Below are positions 15,702 through 22,120 of a stretch of DNA of 43,144 bases, piece after piece (within the stretch, counting starts at the first letter, position 1; each line of letters opens with the position of its first letter). The DNA comes from a virus. The DNA is taken from the IMG/VR virus record IMGVR_UViG_3300045936_000084, positions 1 through 43,144 of that record. One strand, given 5' to 3'. The position numbers were made by a program, and so were the translations under genes. The notes beneath the pieces were generated by a model that did no database searches, was not told the origin of the DNA, and saw only the letters and a program-made list of their open reading frames with translations.

Positions 15702-15961
15702 CAACGTTTGCGGTGTTGATGCGGGAGCCGACTGGGGAGATTTTCTGGTTCTGGCTGGCTGTCGTTGTCGCCGTTGGCGCGATGGGTGCGGGGCCGGTGC
15801 TGAGCGCGATCTTCTCAGCCTGTCGAAAGCCATCGGTGCGGCGCTTCGTGATCGCGTTCATCGTGGCGTGCATCTTTTCGCTCACGGCCGGCGTGGCAAA
15901 TGCCTACGCGATCGTGATCAAGTGCGACTGGTACGACGTGCTGTGGTGGCTCTGCGGCTAG
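15698..15961 (+). CDS. Two-span membrane protein, 87 aa
   Basis: ATG overlaps the previous stop. Two hydrophobic segments (WFWLAVVVAVGAMGAGPVL and FVIAFIVACIFSLTAGVANA) flank a short basic loop, RKPSVRR, giving a helical hairpin. The C-terminus is Trp/Cys-containing (CDWYDVLWWLCG). Small early membrane proteins of temperate phages often act in superinfection exclusion. That is only a positional thought. Confidence 0.6.
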   Translation: MTTFAVLMREPTGEIFWFWLAVVVAVGAMGAGPVLSAIFSACRKPSVRRFVIAFIVACIFSLTAGVANAYAIVIKCDWYDVLWWLCG

Positions 15962-15971
15962 CGAGGACGAC

Positions 15972-16244
15972 ATGACCCCGACACAACGACAGAGCGCGAT
16001 CGATCGGGTGCGGGAAAGCCTCGTGGTGCTGGTGCATCTCGCGCGCAGTCCAGAGGGCTACACCCCAATGGACCGCTACATCGACCACACCGCGGAAACC
16101 CTGGTGGACGCGGTGCTGGCGTTGACGAAGCCGCGGCCGGCGGAACTGACCGTGGACTGGCCGCAAGCCTTTCCCCGTCCTGAGCATGAAACCGATGACG
16201 AGTGGGTGGCGCGGATGAGTGCCGCGGTCGAGAGGTTGCGCTAG
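15972..16244 (+). CDS. Hypothetical early protein, 90 aa
   Basis: Starts ten bases after the membrane protein; AGCGAGGAC supplies a plausible ribosome binding site. The product is soluble, helical at both ends, with a conserved-looking acidic C-terminus (ETDDEWVARMSAAVERL). No motif is recognised. The stop TAG shares its last base with the GTG start of the next gene. Confidence 0.6.
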   Translation: MTPTQRQSAIDRVRESLVVLVHLARSPEGYTPMDRYIDHTAETLVDAVLALTKPRPAELTVDWPQAFPRPEHETDDEWVARMSAAVERLR

Positions 16245-16555
16245 TGAACCGCTGTAAGAACTGCGGCGCGAAGTTCGGCGAGCCGCACTCGGTGGAGTGT
16301 CCACGCTACGAGGATCTGCGCCCGGCGAATCGGGCACTGGATGCCGCGGTGAAAGCGCAGCACGAGTGGGACGACTACCAGATCGATCGCATCCTCGATT
16401 TCATGGTGAATCTGCCGCGGCGGGGTGAGGCGCGGCGGTTCGTGGAGAACATTTTCGACAAGGTGCGCGAGCAAGCGGCGACGTGTCCCGAGCTCGCGCT
16501 GGAAGTGAATCATCGGCGGAAACTCGCAGCCCAGGATGGTCCTGCGGCGGCCTAG
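16244..16555 (+). CDS. Small protein with N-terminal zinc-knuckle, 103 aa
   Basis: GTG at 16244 overlaps the previous TAG by one base. The N-terminus has CKNCGAKFGEPHSVECP (residues about 4-20), a Cys/His set that could bind zinc. The remainder is helical and charged, with a DDYQIDRILDFMVNLP segment. It lies just before the SSB-like gene, so a DNA-related accessory role is possible. The family is not recognised. Confidence 0.6.
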   Translation: MNRCKNCGAKFGEPHSVECPRYEDLRPANRALDAAVKAQHEWDDYQIDRILDFMVNLPRRGEARRFVENIFDKVREQAATCPELALEVNHRRKLAAQDGPAAA

Positions 16556-16590
16556 AACGCGCCAAGGCGGCGCACTGAAGGAGTCTGAAC

Positions 16591-17016
16591 GTGCCCAACA
16601 TCAATGACGCATTCCCGAGCAATTACCTGAAAGCCTCCGATCTACAGGGGCGGCAAGCCGTGGTCACGATCGACCGCGTCGAGTTCGAGGCGGTTGGACG
16701 CGAGCGCGAAATGAAGGCGGTCGTCTACTTCACCGGCAAGCAGAAGGGCATGGTCCTCAACAAGACCAACGCCAAAAAGATCACCGAGATCACGCAGTCG
16801 GCGCTGACAGAGGAGTGGCCGGGACACGCGATCGTGATCTACCCGACTGAGACGGAGTTTGGTGGGGAGACGGTTGAGTGTGTGCGGATTAAGCCGGTGG
16901 CGAAGTTGCCGGCTCCACGGCCGAAGTCTGCGCCGAAGGCAACGACGGCGCCTGTCGCAGTCGCAGAGCCGGATGACCACTCGGCGCCGCTCAGCGACGA
17001 CGATATTCCCTTCTGA
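16591..17016 (+). CDS. SSB-like single-stranded DNA-binding protein
   Basis: 141 aa, GTG start with GAAGGAG upstream. Residues about 10-105 read as a small beta barrel, followed by a Pro/Ala/Lys-rich linker. It ends in SDDDIPF, the same acidic-hydrophobic tip as bacterial SSB, through which SSB recruits replication and repair proteins. The core is shorter than and divergent from canonical SSB (no clear SSB signature), so I call it SSB-like on the OB-like pattern plus the tip. It sits at the head of the replication genes. Confidence 0.7.
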   Translation: MPNINDAFPSNYLKASDLQGRQAVVTIDRVEFEAVGREREMKAVVYFTGKQKGMVLNKTNAKKITEITQSALTEEWPGHAIVIYPTETEFGGETVECVRIKPVAKLPAPRPKSAPKATTAPVAVAEPDDHSAPLSDDDIPF

Positions 17017-17023
17017 GGCTGTC

Positions 17024-17752
17024 ATGTCCATCCTTGTTCCCTCGAAAGACACCCTTCAGGCGGAAGCTGTGCGCTGGGCCGACAAGGCCCAGTCTCTTCC
17101 TGCCATCGTGGATGCGGAGAGCTGCACCAATGCCAGCCATCTGCTGCGCTCAGTGAAAGGACTGCGCGCAGAGATCCAGGCGTGGTTCGCGCCACACCTT
17201 GAAGCCGCACAGGACACCAAGCGCAAGGCCGAGGCTGCACGGAAGGGGCTGGCCGACGAGCAGGCGCGCATGGAAGCGCCGTTGGTGGCCGTGGAGACGC
17301 GTGTCAAGCAGGCGCTGATCGCGTGGGAGACGGAGCAGGAGCGCGTCCGCCAGCAGGAAGAACGGCGGCTGCAGGAACTGGCACGGCAGGAGGCCGAGAC
17401 GCGCACGCTCGAAGCCGCGGCGGCACTCGAGCGCGAAGCCGACCTGACGCACAACGCGGAGCTCCGACAGGAAGCGGCTGACCTGCTGGCGCAGCCGATC
17501 GAAGCCCCGGTTGTATCAGTGGGCAAGCTCACGCCGAAGGTGCAGGGCATCGTCTACCGCGACAACTGGAAGGCCCACCCCGAGATAGACGTCAGGAAAC
17601 TCGCGGCCGCTGTCGCGGCTGGCACGGCGCCGGTCACGTTCCTGGCTTCGAACATGACCGCGATAAATCAGTGGGCGCGAGCCACGCAGGGCAGTCAGAC
17701 CATTCCCGGCATCCGCGTGTTCAACGATCGTCAAATCGCGGCGAGGGGCTGA
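17024..17752 (+). CDS. Coiled-coil phage protein, 242 aa, recombination/replication region
   Basis: ATG at 17024, seven bases after the SSB-like stop. Residues about 60-150 form a long charged coiled coil (VRQQEERRLQELARQEAETR). A conserved-looking C-terminal domain follows (HPEIDVRKLAAAVAAGTAPV, then a segment ending PGIRVFNDRQI). I have seen this two-part layout in uncharacterised phage proteins next to SSB and recombination genes. Likely a DNA-metabolism accessory factor. Confidence 0.6.
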   Translation: MSILVPSKDTLQAEAVRWADKAQSLPAIVDAESCTNASHLLRSVKGLRAEIQAWFAPHLEAAQDTKRKAEAARKGLADEQARMEAPLVAVETRVKQALIAWETEQERVRQQEERRLQELARQEAETRTLEAAAALEREADLTHNAELRQEAADLLAQPIEAPVVSVGKLTPKVQGIVYRDNWKAHPEIDVRKLAAAVAAGTAPVTFLASNMTAINQWARATQGSQTIPGIRVFNDRQIAARG

Positions 17753-17759
17753 GAACAGC

Positions 17760-18194
17760 ATGGACTATTTCAAGATGGCCGTGGCCCTGACCCGCGCACA
17801 GTGGCCGCAACGAAAGTCAGACGAGACGACGCACGCGGAAACGCGCGGCAAAGTAGGGCGGGCATTATCGGCCCTTGCGGAAACACCCGTAGGTGCCGAT
17901 AATGTGCTAACGGCGGGCTTCTTGGAAGGAGCCCTACCACGGGCCGTTCCTTCTAGCTTCTCAGGGCGGGCAGGAACGGCCCTTCGTTGTCATGGTGGCC
18001 ACCGCGCCGGTAGCGTCGTGCGGCGAGCGCGGCTGCCGATACCCTCCTCACCATTTGTCCTCCCGTCTCTTCTCGCCCTTCTTGGCGTAGGTGCGCAAGG
18101 CGCTCGACAGGCCCTGCGTGGTGCCGCGATGCTCCTTCATTGGAAATTGGCGAACCCTAAGTCCCCCTCGGTGCGCGAGAGCGAGAGTAAATGA
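17760..18194 (+). CDS. Doubtful plus-strand ORF over a structured segment
   Basis: An open frame of 144 codons begins MDYFKMAVALTRAQWP eight bases after the previous stop. Its end overlaps the next start (ATGA), which favours translation. From about residue 35 onward, however, it runs across two strong hairpins (17863-17982) and antisense to two tiny minus-strand frames with much better codon bias. Its own G/C at third positions falls to about 60% there. Perhaps only the first part is a real gene, or the frame was extended by loss of a stop. Confidence 0.3.
   Translation: MDYFKMAVALTRAQWPQRKSDETTHAETRGKVGRALSALAETPVGADNVLTAGFLEGALPRAVPSSFSGRAGTALRCHGGHRAGSVVRRARLPIPSSPFVLPSLLALLGVGAQGARQALRGAAMLLHWKLANPKSPSVRESESK
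17863..17904. promoter_or_regulatory. Strong RNA hairpin
   Basis: CATTATCGGC (17863-17872) pairs perfectly with GCCGATAATG (17895-17904). The stem continues through CCT/AGG (17873-17875 with 17891-17893) and four more pairs, with two single-base bulges, to a six-base loop AAACAC (17881-17886). That is about 17 base pairs. No T-run follows on either strand, so it is not a standard terminator. It may be a processing, antitermination or protein-binding element. Confidence 0.6.
17922..17982. promoter_or_regulatory. Mutually exclusive hairpins, attenuator-like
   Basis: GGGCCGTTCCT (17941-17951) can pair perfectly over 11 bases with AGGAACGGCCC (17972-17982). The overlapping segment 17946-17956 can instead pair with 17922-17932 (core GAAGGA with TCCTTC, plus wobble pairs) in a stem of about 11 pairs. 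The two structures compete for 17946-17951, the usual layout of an attenuator. No U-tract follows, so a transcription terminator is not proven on either strand. Confidence 0.5.
17953..18054 (-). CDS. Tiny minus-strand ORF, 33 aa
   Basis: An ATG at 18054 is preceded on the minus strand by GGGAGGA, an excellent ribosome binding site, and opens a 33-codon frame (MVRRVSAAALAARRYRRGG...) ending TAG at 17955-17953. The product is very basic. It overlaps the end of the 30-aa frame at 18048-18140, forming a two-gene minus-strand unit. The 5' arm of the 11-bp hairpin lies in its last codons. Confidence 0.4.
   Translation of the reverse strand: MVRRVSAAALAARRYRRGGHHDNEGPFLPALRS
18048..18140 (-). CDS. 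Tiny minus-strand ORF, 30 aa
   Basis: A minus-strand frame (MKEHRGTTQGLSSALRTYAK..., ending in REDKW) in which about nine of ten codons end in G or C, as in the confident genes. The plus frame across the same bases has much weaker bias. The product is basic and helical. No strong ribosome binding site precedes the ATG at 18140. With 17953-18054 it would form a tiny antisense operon inside the early region. Confidence 0.4.
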   Translation of the reverse strand: MKEHRGTTQGLSSALRTYAKKGEKRREDKW

Positions 18195-18367
18195 AACACA
18201 TGGGCGGCTACGACGTGGAGACTCACGAAAAGGCCGTGTTGTTGGGCCTCGTCACTGCAGCCCATATCGCGCGGCAAGTCGGATGGTCGTTTCCGTATTT
18301 CCTACGGGCCGTGCTTTTGTCGTGGGATTGGAAACCGCAAGCGGTCGGTGCGCGAGAGGAGCGCTGA
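18191..18367 (+). CDS. Hypothetical early protein, 58 aa
   Basis: The ATG at 18191 follows a purine-rich GAGAGCGAGAG. The product (MKHMGGYDVETHEKAVLLGL...) is helical with one mildly hydrophobic segment (FPYFLRAVLLSW). It fills the space before the HNH gene. Codon use is normal. Too short to assign. Confidence 0.55.
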   Translation: MKHMGGYDVETHEKAVLLGLVTAAHIARQVGWSFPYFLRAVLLSWDWKPQAVGAREER

Positions 18368-18376
18368 ATAGCCCCT

Positions 18377-18745
18377 ATGGCGATCGACTATTCCCTGTTT
18401 CGGTTCTCAAAGGGTCAGCCGCGGGTGCTGGGGAAGATGCTGCGCGAGCGTGTCGCTGACAAGGCCGAACGGGAGTGCCGCGCGAAGGTGGACGCCAGGG
18501 ACGGGCGCCAGTGCTTTTTTCCTCGATGCCGGATCAAAGCCAGCGACAAGCACCACATTGTCGCACGGTCACTGGGTGGGAAGTGGACGACAGGAAATAT
18601 CGCGAGTGCGTGCCGTCGGCACCACGACTGGTTCAAGGCGGGGTTGATTCGCGTGGAGGGCAACCCGAACCGCGGCCCGTTGACGGTCGTGCTGACGAAG
18701 CTGGGCGAGGACGCGAAGATTCGAATTCCGTCGAGGGCGGCATGA
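18377..18745 (+). CDS. HNH endonuclease
   Basis: 122 aa. The HNH/beta-beta-alpha-metal site is visible: C46 and C51 (CFFPRC), the HH pair at 59-60 (KHHIVARS), N74 in the middle of the fold and C79/H82-H83 (CRRHHDWF). Such proteins nick or cut DNA using one metal ion. In this place, among replication genes and not near the terminase, it may be a homing-type or host-DNA nuclease. Its start is nine bases after the previous stop. Confidence 0.8.
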   Translation: MAIDYSLFRFSKGQPRVLGKMLRERVADKAERECRAKVDARDGRQCFFPRCRIKASDKHHIVARSLGGKWTTGNIASACRRHHDWFKAGLIRVEGNPNRGPLTVVLTKLGEDAKIRIPSRAA

Positions 18746-18909
18746 AGCAGCTTGATCTACTCCGTGACCTCGTGGCGCTCTCCACGGTCGTGCTCACGGA
18801 GCATACGTGCTGGTATGGGCAGCACTCGATCCTCGGCACGGTGATCGCGTTGGGGTGGAACGGGAAGCACCATTGTTTCTGGTGCTGCATCGACGTGGAG
18901 GCGGCATGA
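18742..18909 (+). CDS. Hypothetical Cys/His-containing protein, 55 aa
   Basis: ATG overlaps the HNH stop (ATGA) and the stop overlaps the next ATG. The N-terminal helix (LDLLRDLVALSTVVL) is followed by a Cys/His/Trp-rich end (HTCWYGQHS, then KHHCFWCCID) that might bind metal. Coupled on both sides. Function unknown. Confidence 0.55.
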   Translation: MKQLDLLRDLVALSTVVLTEHTCWYGQHSILGTVIALGWNGKHHCFWCCIDVEAA

Positions 18910-19742
18910 GAGAACAGGCTGCACTCGTTTCGTATCTCGGGAAGGCGGACCTAAAGGCCGCATTGCTGGTTGAGATTGGCAAGCACGAACAAGCCGATCA
19001 GGTCGCCAAAGGCACCTATGGCGAGATGAACGGGCAGTGGCACGGCTGCGCGATTGGGTGTTCGCTGCGGTCACTGAACATTCTGCAGCAGCAGCCAGAC
19101 GTCAATCTTCGGACAGGCGAGCATGAACGCTTCCCGCCTGAACTCGGTCTGCCGCTCTGGCTAGCGTTCGCCGAGGATCACATCTTCGAGAACTTACCGG
19201 ATGACCTCGCGACGACGTGGCCGCGTCGGTTCGCGGAGGCGATCCCGCTTGGCGTGGACCTGACCGATCTCGTCGCGCCGCTGATGCTATGGACACTCGC
19301 CGATCCGGTGTGGGGTGTCCTGCCGACCGTTGAGAATACCGAAGTCAAGAAGATTGTCGCCGATATGGCGGAACTGTTCCGTCGCACCATCAACGGCGAG
19401 ACGGTCAGCGAGTCGGAATGGGAGCAAGCCGCGAGGGCCGCGTGGGACGCGAGGGACGCGTGGGCCGCGAGGGCCGCGTGGGACGCGAGGGACGCGTGGG
19501 ACGCGAGGGCCGCGTGGGACGCGAGGGACGCGTGGGCCGCGTGGGACGCGTGGGCCGCGTGGGCCGCGAGGGCCGCGTGGGCCGCGAGGGCCGAGAGGGC
19601 CGGGTGGGCCGCGTGGGACGCGTGGGACGCGTGGGCCGCGTGGGACGCGTGGGACGCGTACCACACCGCGCTCTCTGAGGAACTGTTACGGCTGCTCCGC
19701 CAGGCGCCGTCGATCCTTCCGCTACGGAAGGCGCAGTCGTGA
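18906..19742 (+). CDS. Phage protein with A-[WR]-[DA] tripeptide-repeat tail, 278 aa
   Basis: ATG at 18906 overlaps the previous stop. Residues 1-165 form a globular domain with [14 protein letters not shown] and a Trp-rich [13 protein letters not shown] segment; I recall similar domains in phage proteins of unknown function. Residues about 176-251 are an uninterrupted run of three-residue units A-[W/R]-[D/A] (e.g. [15 protein letters not shown]), then a short ordered helix closes the protein. The repeat should form one long helix with changing charge. Its length is likely to vary by slippage or recombination. Confidence 0.75.
   Translation: MREQAALVSYLGKADLKAALLVEIGKHEQADQVAKGTYGEMNGQWHGCAIGCSLRSLNILQQQPDVNLRTGEHERFPPELGLPLWLAFAEDHIFENLPDDLATTWPRRFAEAIPLGVDLTDLVAPLMLWTLADPVWGVLPTVENTEVKKIVADMAELFRRTINGETVSESEWEQAARAAWDARDAWAARAAWDARDAWDARAAWDARDAWAAWDAWAAWAARAAWAARAERAGWAAWDAWDAWAAWDAWDAYHTALSEELLRLLRQAPSILPLRKAQS
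19431..19658 (+). repeat. 9-base degenerate tandem repeat coding A-[WR]-[DA]
   Basis: The unit is GCG-(T/A)GG-G(A/C)C, so two positions vary (T/A and A/C) while all else is kept. About 25 units in tandem encode the C-terminal run of the protein at 18906-19742. The near-perfect conservation of silent bases, with only two switching positions, implies recent expansion. Confidence 0.85.
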
Positions 19743-19930
19743 TCGCGTTGGTGCGTCACAAGCGCTGGCCGGGTCGTCCCCTGAACATCGGCAAAGTGGC
19801 GGCGGCAACGATTCGAGAGACGTCGCGGATCGACTACGAGCGGCGCGTAGGCGAGCTGCGGGAAGCGCTGGTACATCTGCGCGACTGGCGGGACGAGCGG
19901 GAGACGCATGGCCGACAGGTGCAGTCGTGA
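19739..19930 (+). CDS. Hypothetical basic protein, 63 aa
   Basis: GTG at 19739 overlaps the previous TGA (GTGA). The product is very basic (VRHKRWPGRPLNIGK) with a charged helix (YERRVGELREALVHLRDW). Possibly nucleic-acid binding. The stop overlaps the next start. No family recognised. Confidence 0.55.
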   Translation: MIALVRHKRWPGRPLNIGKVAAATIRETSRIDYERRVGELREALVHLRDWRDERETHGRQVQS

Positions 19931-20277
19931 TGCGCGCTCAGACGTTCAACTTCGACGCACTCCCCACGCCCCAGCAGGCGAGACGATCGAGGGATTTCGG
20001 GATGCAGCAAGTCCTGCAGCACGCCGAGGAGCGCCGGCCGTCGTTCATGGAGGAGGCTCAGTCTTTCGTGCTGGACTACTTACGCGAGCACGGGCCGACG
20101 TCGGGCGAAGTGCTGACGGTGGCGTGTAAGCAGGCGTGCGTGGTGCCACACGACGATCGTGCCTTCGGGGCGGTCTATATGGGATTGCGGCGCCGTGGAC
20201 TGATTCACAGGGTCGGCGAGTGCAAGAGACTTCGAGGTCATAACACAGGCGGGGGATCGATCTACGCGGCGGTGTAG
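19930..20277 (+). CDS. Winged-helix-like early protein, 115 aa
   Basis: ATG at 19930; a GTG directly before it is an alternative. Residues about 42-110 look like a winged helix: FVLDYLREHGPTSGEVLTVA, then VYMGLRRRGLIHRVGE as recognition helix and wing. The N-terminal 40 residues are polar. Lying directly ahead of the DUF1376 replication protein, it may help origin recognition or regulate early genes. Confidence 0.55.
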   Translation: MRAQTFNFDALPTPQQARRSRDFGMQQVLQHAEERRPSFMEEAQSFVLDYLREHGPTSGEVLTVACKQACVVPHDDRAFGAVYMGLRRRGLIHRVGECKRLRGHNTGGGSIYAAV

Positions 20278-20279
20278 GG

Positions 20280-21017
20280 ATGCCAAAGGAAAAAGCGCCA
20301 GCGTTCCAATTTTATCCTAAGGACTTCCTGTCGGACGAGCGCGTCCTGGCGATGACCCACACCGAGCGCGGGATCTACATCACGTTCCTGTGCGTGTGCT
20401 GGCTCGAGGGCTCGCTGCCAGCAGATGTGGCTGGGTTGGCGCGCGTCGCCGGGATGACGTCTGGCCGGTTCGCCAAGGTCTGGGAAGGCCCGCTCGGTCG
20501 CTGCTTCCAGCCGGCCACAGACGGACGCCTGACGCATAAGCGACTGGAAGCCGAGCGTGAGAAGCAGAGCAAGTTTCGGCGTCGGCAGAGCGATGCCGCG
20601 GCATCGCGGTGGCATTCCCAACCCGATGCCAACACTCAGGCAATGCCGCGGGTATGCTCTCCGATCTCCTATCTTCAATCTTCATCTTCTAAGAAAGAAC
20701 CGGACGCCCGCTCCAAGCGCCCGATTTTCGACGGTCAACGGCTTACGGTGTTCGAGTGGATGCTGGACGATTGCATGAAAACCCTCGGCACTCATACAGA
20801 TAGCTTCGATTTGCACTCGTGGTTCTTCGACGTCGACGCTGCGGCGGTGCGGGACGGATTGGTCATTCCGAAAAAGGACGGCGGGGCGTGGCTTCAAGCG
20901 CGGCTCGTGGAAGAGGCGAAAAAGCGCGGCCTCCCGTTGAAGTTCGCGACGATGGCGAAGCCTTCTGACGATGACATATGGGCGGCTGTGGCCGCGGCTG
21001 GCCCGAGTAAACGCTGA
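20280..21017 (+). CDS. DUF1376 (YdaU-like) replication protein
   Basis: 245 aa. Residues 8-95 carry the DUF1376 signature (FQFYPKDFLSDERVLAMTHT, then GIYITFLCVCWLEGSLP), a winged-helix domain of phage replication initiators comparable in position to lambda O. A polar linker (about 100-140) follows. The C-terminal domain (about 145-245) would engage helicase-loading factors. The linker DNA holds a cluster of GATGCC/AATGCC boxes and an A/T-rich segment (20590-20700), as at lambda ori inside gene O. It shares its last base with the start of the next gene. Confidence 0.75.
   Translation: MPKEKAPAFQFYPKDFLSDERVLAMTHTERGIYITFLCVCWLEGSLPADVAGLARVAGMTSGRFAKVWEGPLGRCFQPATDGRLTHKRLEAEREKQSKFRRRQSDAAASRWHSQPDANTQAMPRVCSPISYLQSSSSKKEPDARSKRPIFDGQRLTVFEWMLDDCMKTLGTHTDSFDLHSWFFDVDAAAVRDGLVIPKKDGGAWLQARLVEEAKKRGLPLKFATMAKPSDDDIWAAVAAAGPSKR
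20590..20700 (+). other. Candidate phage replication origin (iteron-like boxes plus A/T-rich segment)
   Basis: Five [GA]ATGCC boxes lie within 56 bases: plus strand at 20592, 20625 and 20642, minus strand at 20600-20605 and 20611-20616. The first two form a perfect 18-base palindrome, GCGATGCCGCGGCATCGC (20590-20607). Next comes a stretch of unusually low GC for this genome (20658-20700, CTATCTTCAATCTTCATCTT). Boxes followed by an A/T-rich unwinding region inside the initiator gene is the arrangement of lambdoid origins. Computational cumulative skew and binding data are lacking. Confidence 0.5.
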
Positions 21018-21586
21018 TGCAGGACCATGACTTCAACGAGTTCTTGACTATCTATCGGCGCTTGTCGGCGACGCTGGAACGCTACAAGCAGACGCCCGAA
21101 GAACTGCGCGCGAAGGCGGACGGGTATTTCCACGTCCTCAAGCGGCTGGAGCTCCACGAGGTGCGGGCGAAGGCTGATTCATGGCTCGAGCGCGAGACGG
21201 CGATGCCGAAGCCGGCGGAATGGGCGGGGCAGATTGTCCGAGGGCATGTCGTGGACGTGCCGCAGATGCCAGCCGTGGAAGCCCACGAATGGCTCAGGGC
21301 CGAGCGGCAAGCGTGGGAAGGGGAAGCGTGCGGGTGTGCGGAATGCGTCGCTCACGGCGTCGCTGAGACGCCGAAACGGTTCGTGCCGCTGGTCGATGCG
21401 GACGATCGCGATCTGCGCGGTCGCATCGGCGATCGCATCGTGACGCGCGGTGAATGGATTCACGGGGCTGCGTTGATGCGCTGGTGTCTGGCGAAGGAGC
21501 GGTTCTACTCAGATGGGCGCGTGAAGTTGGCGACGGCGGCGTTGAGGCTCGCGGGCGAACCATTTATGAAACTGGTGAAGGCATGA
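21017..21586 (+). CDS. Replication accessory/helicase-loader-like protein, 189 aa
   Basis: The ATG at 21017 shares a base with the previous TGA. The N-terminal part is helical, with KADGYFHVLKRLELHEVRAK and a WLERETAMPKPAEW turn that I associate with phage replication partners placed after DUF1376 proteins. A CGCAEC cluster (about residue 105) may bind zinc. No Walker A motif, so not an ATPase loader of the DnaC type. The end overlaps the first copy of a 35-base direct repeat. Confidence 0.5.
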   Translation: MQDHDFNEFLTIYRRLSATLERYKQTPEELRAKADGYFHVLKRLELHEVRAKADSWLERETAMPKPAEWAGQIVRGHVVDVPQMPAVEAHEWLRAERQAWEGEACGCAECVAHGVAETPKRFVPLVDADDRDLRGRIGDRIVTRGEWIHGAALMRWCLAKERFYSDGRVKLATAALRLAGEPFMKLVKA

Positions 21587-21615
21587 GACTCCCGACACGG
21601 ACCCCGCGGCAAGCG
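21581..21615 (+). repeat. 35-bp direct repeat, left copy
   Basis: Identical to 22086-22120. It begins GCATGAGACTCCCGACACGG and includes a start codon with the first ten codons of the gene at 22088. It covers the stop of the gene at 21017 (ATGA). The two copies bracket the gene at 21624-22091; their starts are 505 bases apart. Confidence 0.95.
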
Positions 21616-21624
21616 AGCGCGTGA
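21583..21624 (+). pseudogene. Truncated 5' copy of the gene at 22088 (13 codons)
   Basis: Reads MRLPTRTPRQASA then TGA. The first 11 residues match the start of the 74-aa protein encoded at 22088-22312 because both lie in the 35-base repeat. The TGA overlaps the ATG at 21624, so the relic still serves to couple translation into the inserted gene. This looks like the scar of a cassette insertion at the start of the 22088 gene. Confidence 0.6.
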
Positions 21625-22091
21625 TGTTGCTGCCGCTGACAGACGGATTGATGAAGACGACGCACTTCGACGACGAGTGTCGTCAGCTCGCCGACCGTCA
21701 TTATTCACGGCGGACGGTGGGAGCTCGGCAATTTGCCTACAGCGGGCGAAAGCTCGTCCTGCGGGACGCTCAGGGGTTAGTGCTGTGGGTGTGGATGTTT
21801 CCCGATCCTGCGATGCGGATGGACGGCCAGGTCGGATACAACAACGCGATGTTCAGAAACGAGTCGACGCGGCGGTCGTCCGAGATCATTCTTGAGGCGG
21901 AACAGCACGCCGTTCGGAAGTGGGGACCGAATCGCGCGTATACCTACATCGATCCGTCGAAGGTTCACAGCCGCAATCCTGGCTATTGTTTCAAGGTCGC
22001 AGGCTGGACGAATGCACGGCGACCTGACGGCAGTCTGTGGCTCTCAGCCGATGGGAAGCACCTGCTAGAAAAGATGTTGGTGAGCGCATGA
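21624..22091 (+). CDS. Conserved phage protein, possibly Mom/GNAT-like, 155 aa
   Basis: ATG at 21624 (GTG at 21621 is an alternative). The product has HYSRRTVGARQF, LVLWVWMF, NAMFRNES and YTYIDPSKVHSRNPGYCFK then AGW, a pattern I recall from a widespread uncharacterised phage family. The late NPGYCFKxAGW block resembles the end of GNAT acyltransferase folds, as also proposed for phage Mu Mom, a DNA-modifying protein. I hold this only as a possibility. The gene is bracketed by 35-base direct repeats, suggesting recent insertion. Confidence 0.6.
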   Translation: MLLPLTDGLMKTTHFDDECRQLADRHYSRRTVGARQFAYSGRKLVLRDAQGLVLWVWMFPDPAMRMDGQVGYNNAMFRNESTRRSSEIILEAEQHAVRKWGPNRAYTYIDPSKVHSRNPGYCFKVAGWTNARRPDGSLWLSADGKHLLEKMLVSA

Positions 22092-22120
22092 GACTCCCGA
22101 CACGGACCCCGCGGCAAGCG
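22086..22120 (+). repeat. 35-bp direct repeat, right copy
   Basis: Second copy of the repeat at 21581-21615, here leading into the intact gene at 22088. It overlaps the stop of the gene at 21624 (ATGA). The bases before it (GGTGA) also resemble those before the left copy, so the ancestral homology may be slightly longer. Confidence 0.95.

Noticed and set aside
17863-17982. Rho-independent terminators
   Set aside because: Stems are strong, but neither strand has a T-run after them, so I describe them only as structured elements.
19287-19678. Gly/Arg- and Pro/Arg-rich collagen-like frames in the other frames of the repeat
   Set aside because: They are products of reading the 9-base repeat out of frame. 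Only the A-[WR]-[DA] frame continues into ordered domains at both ends.
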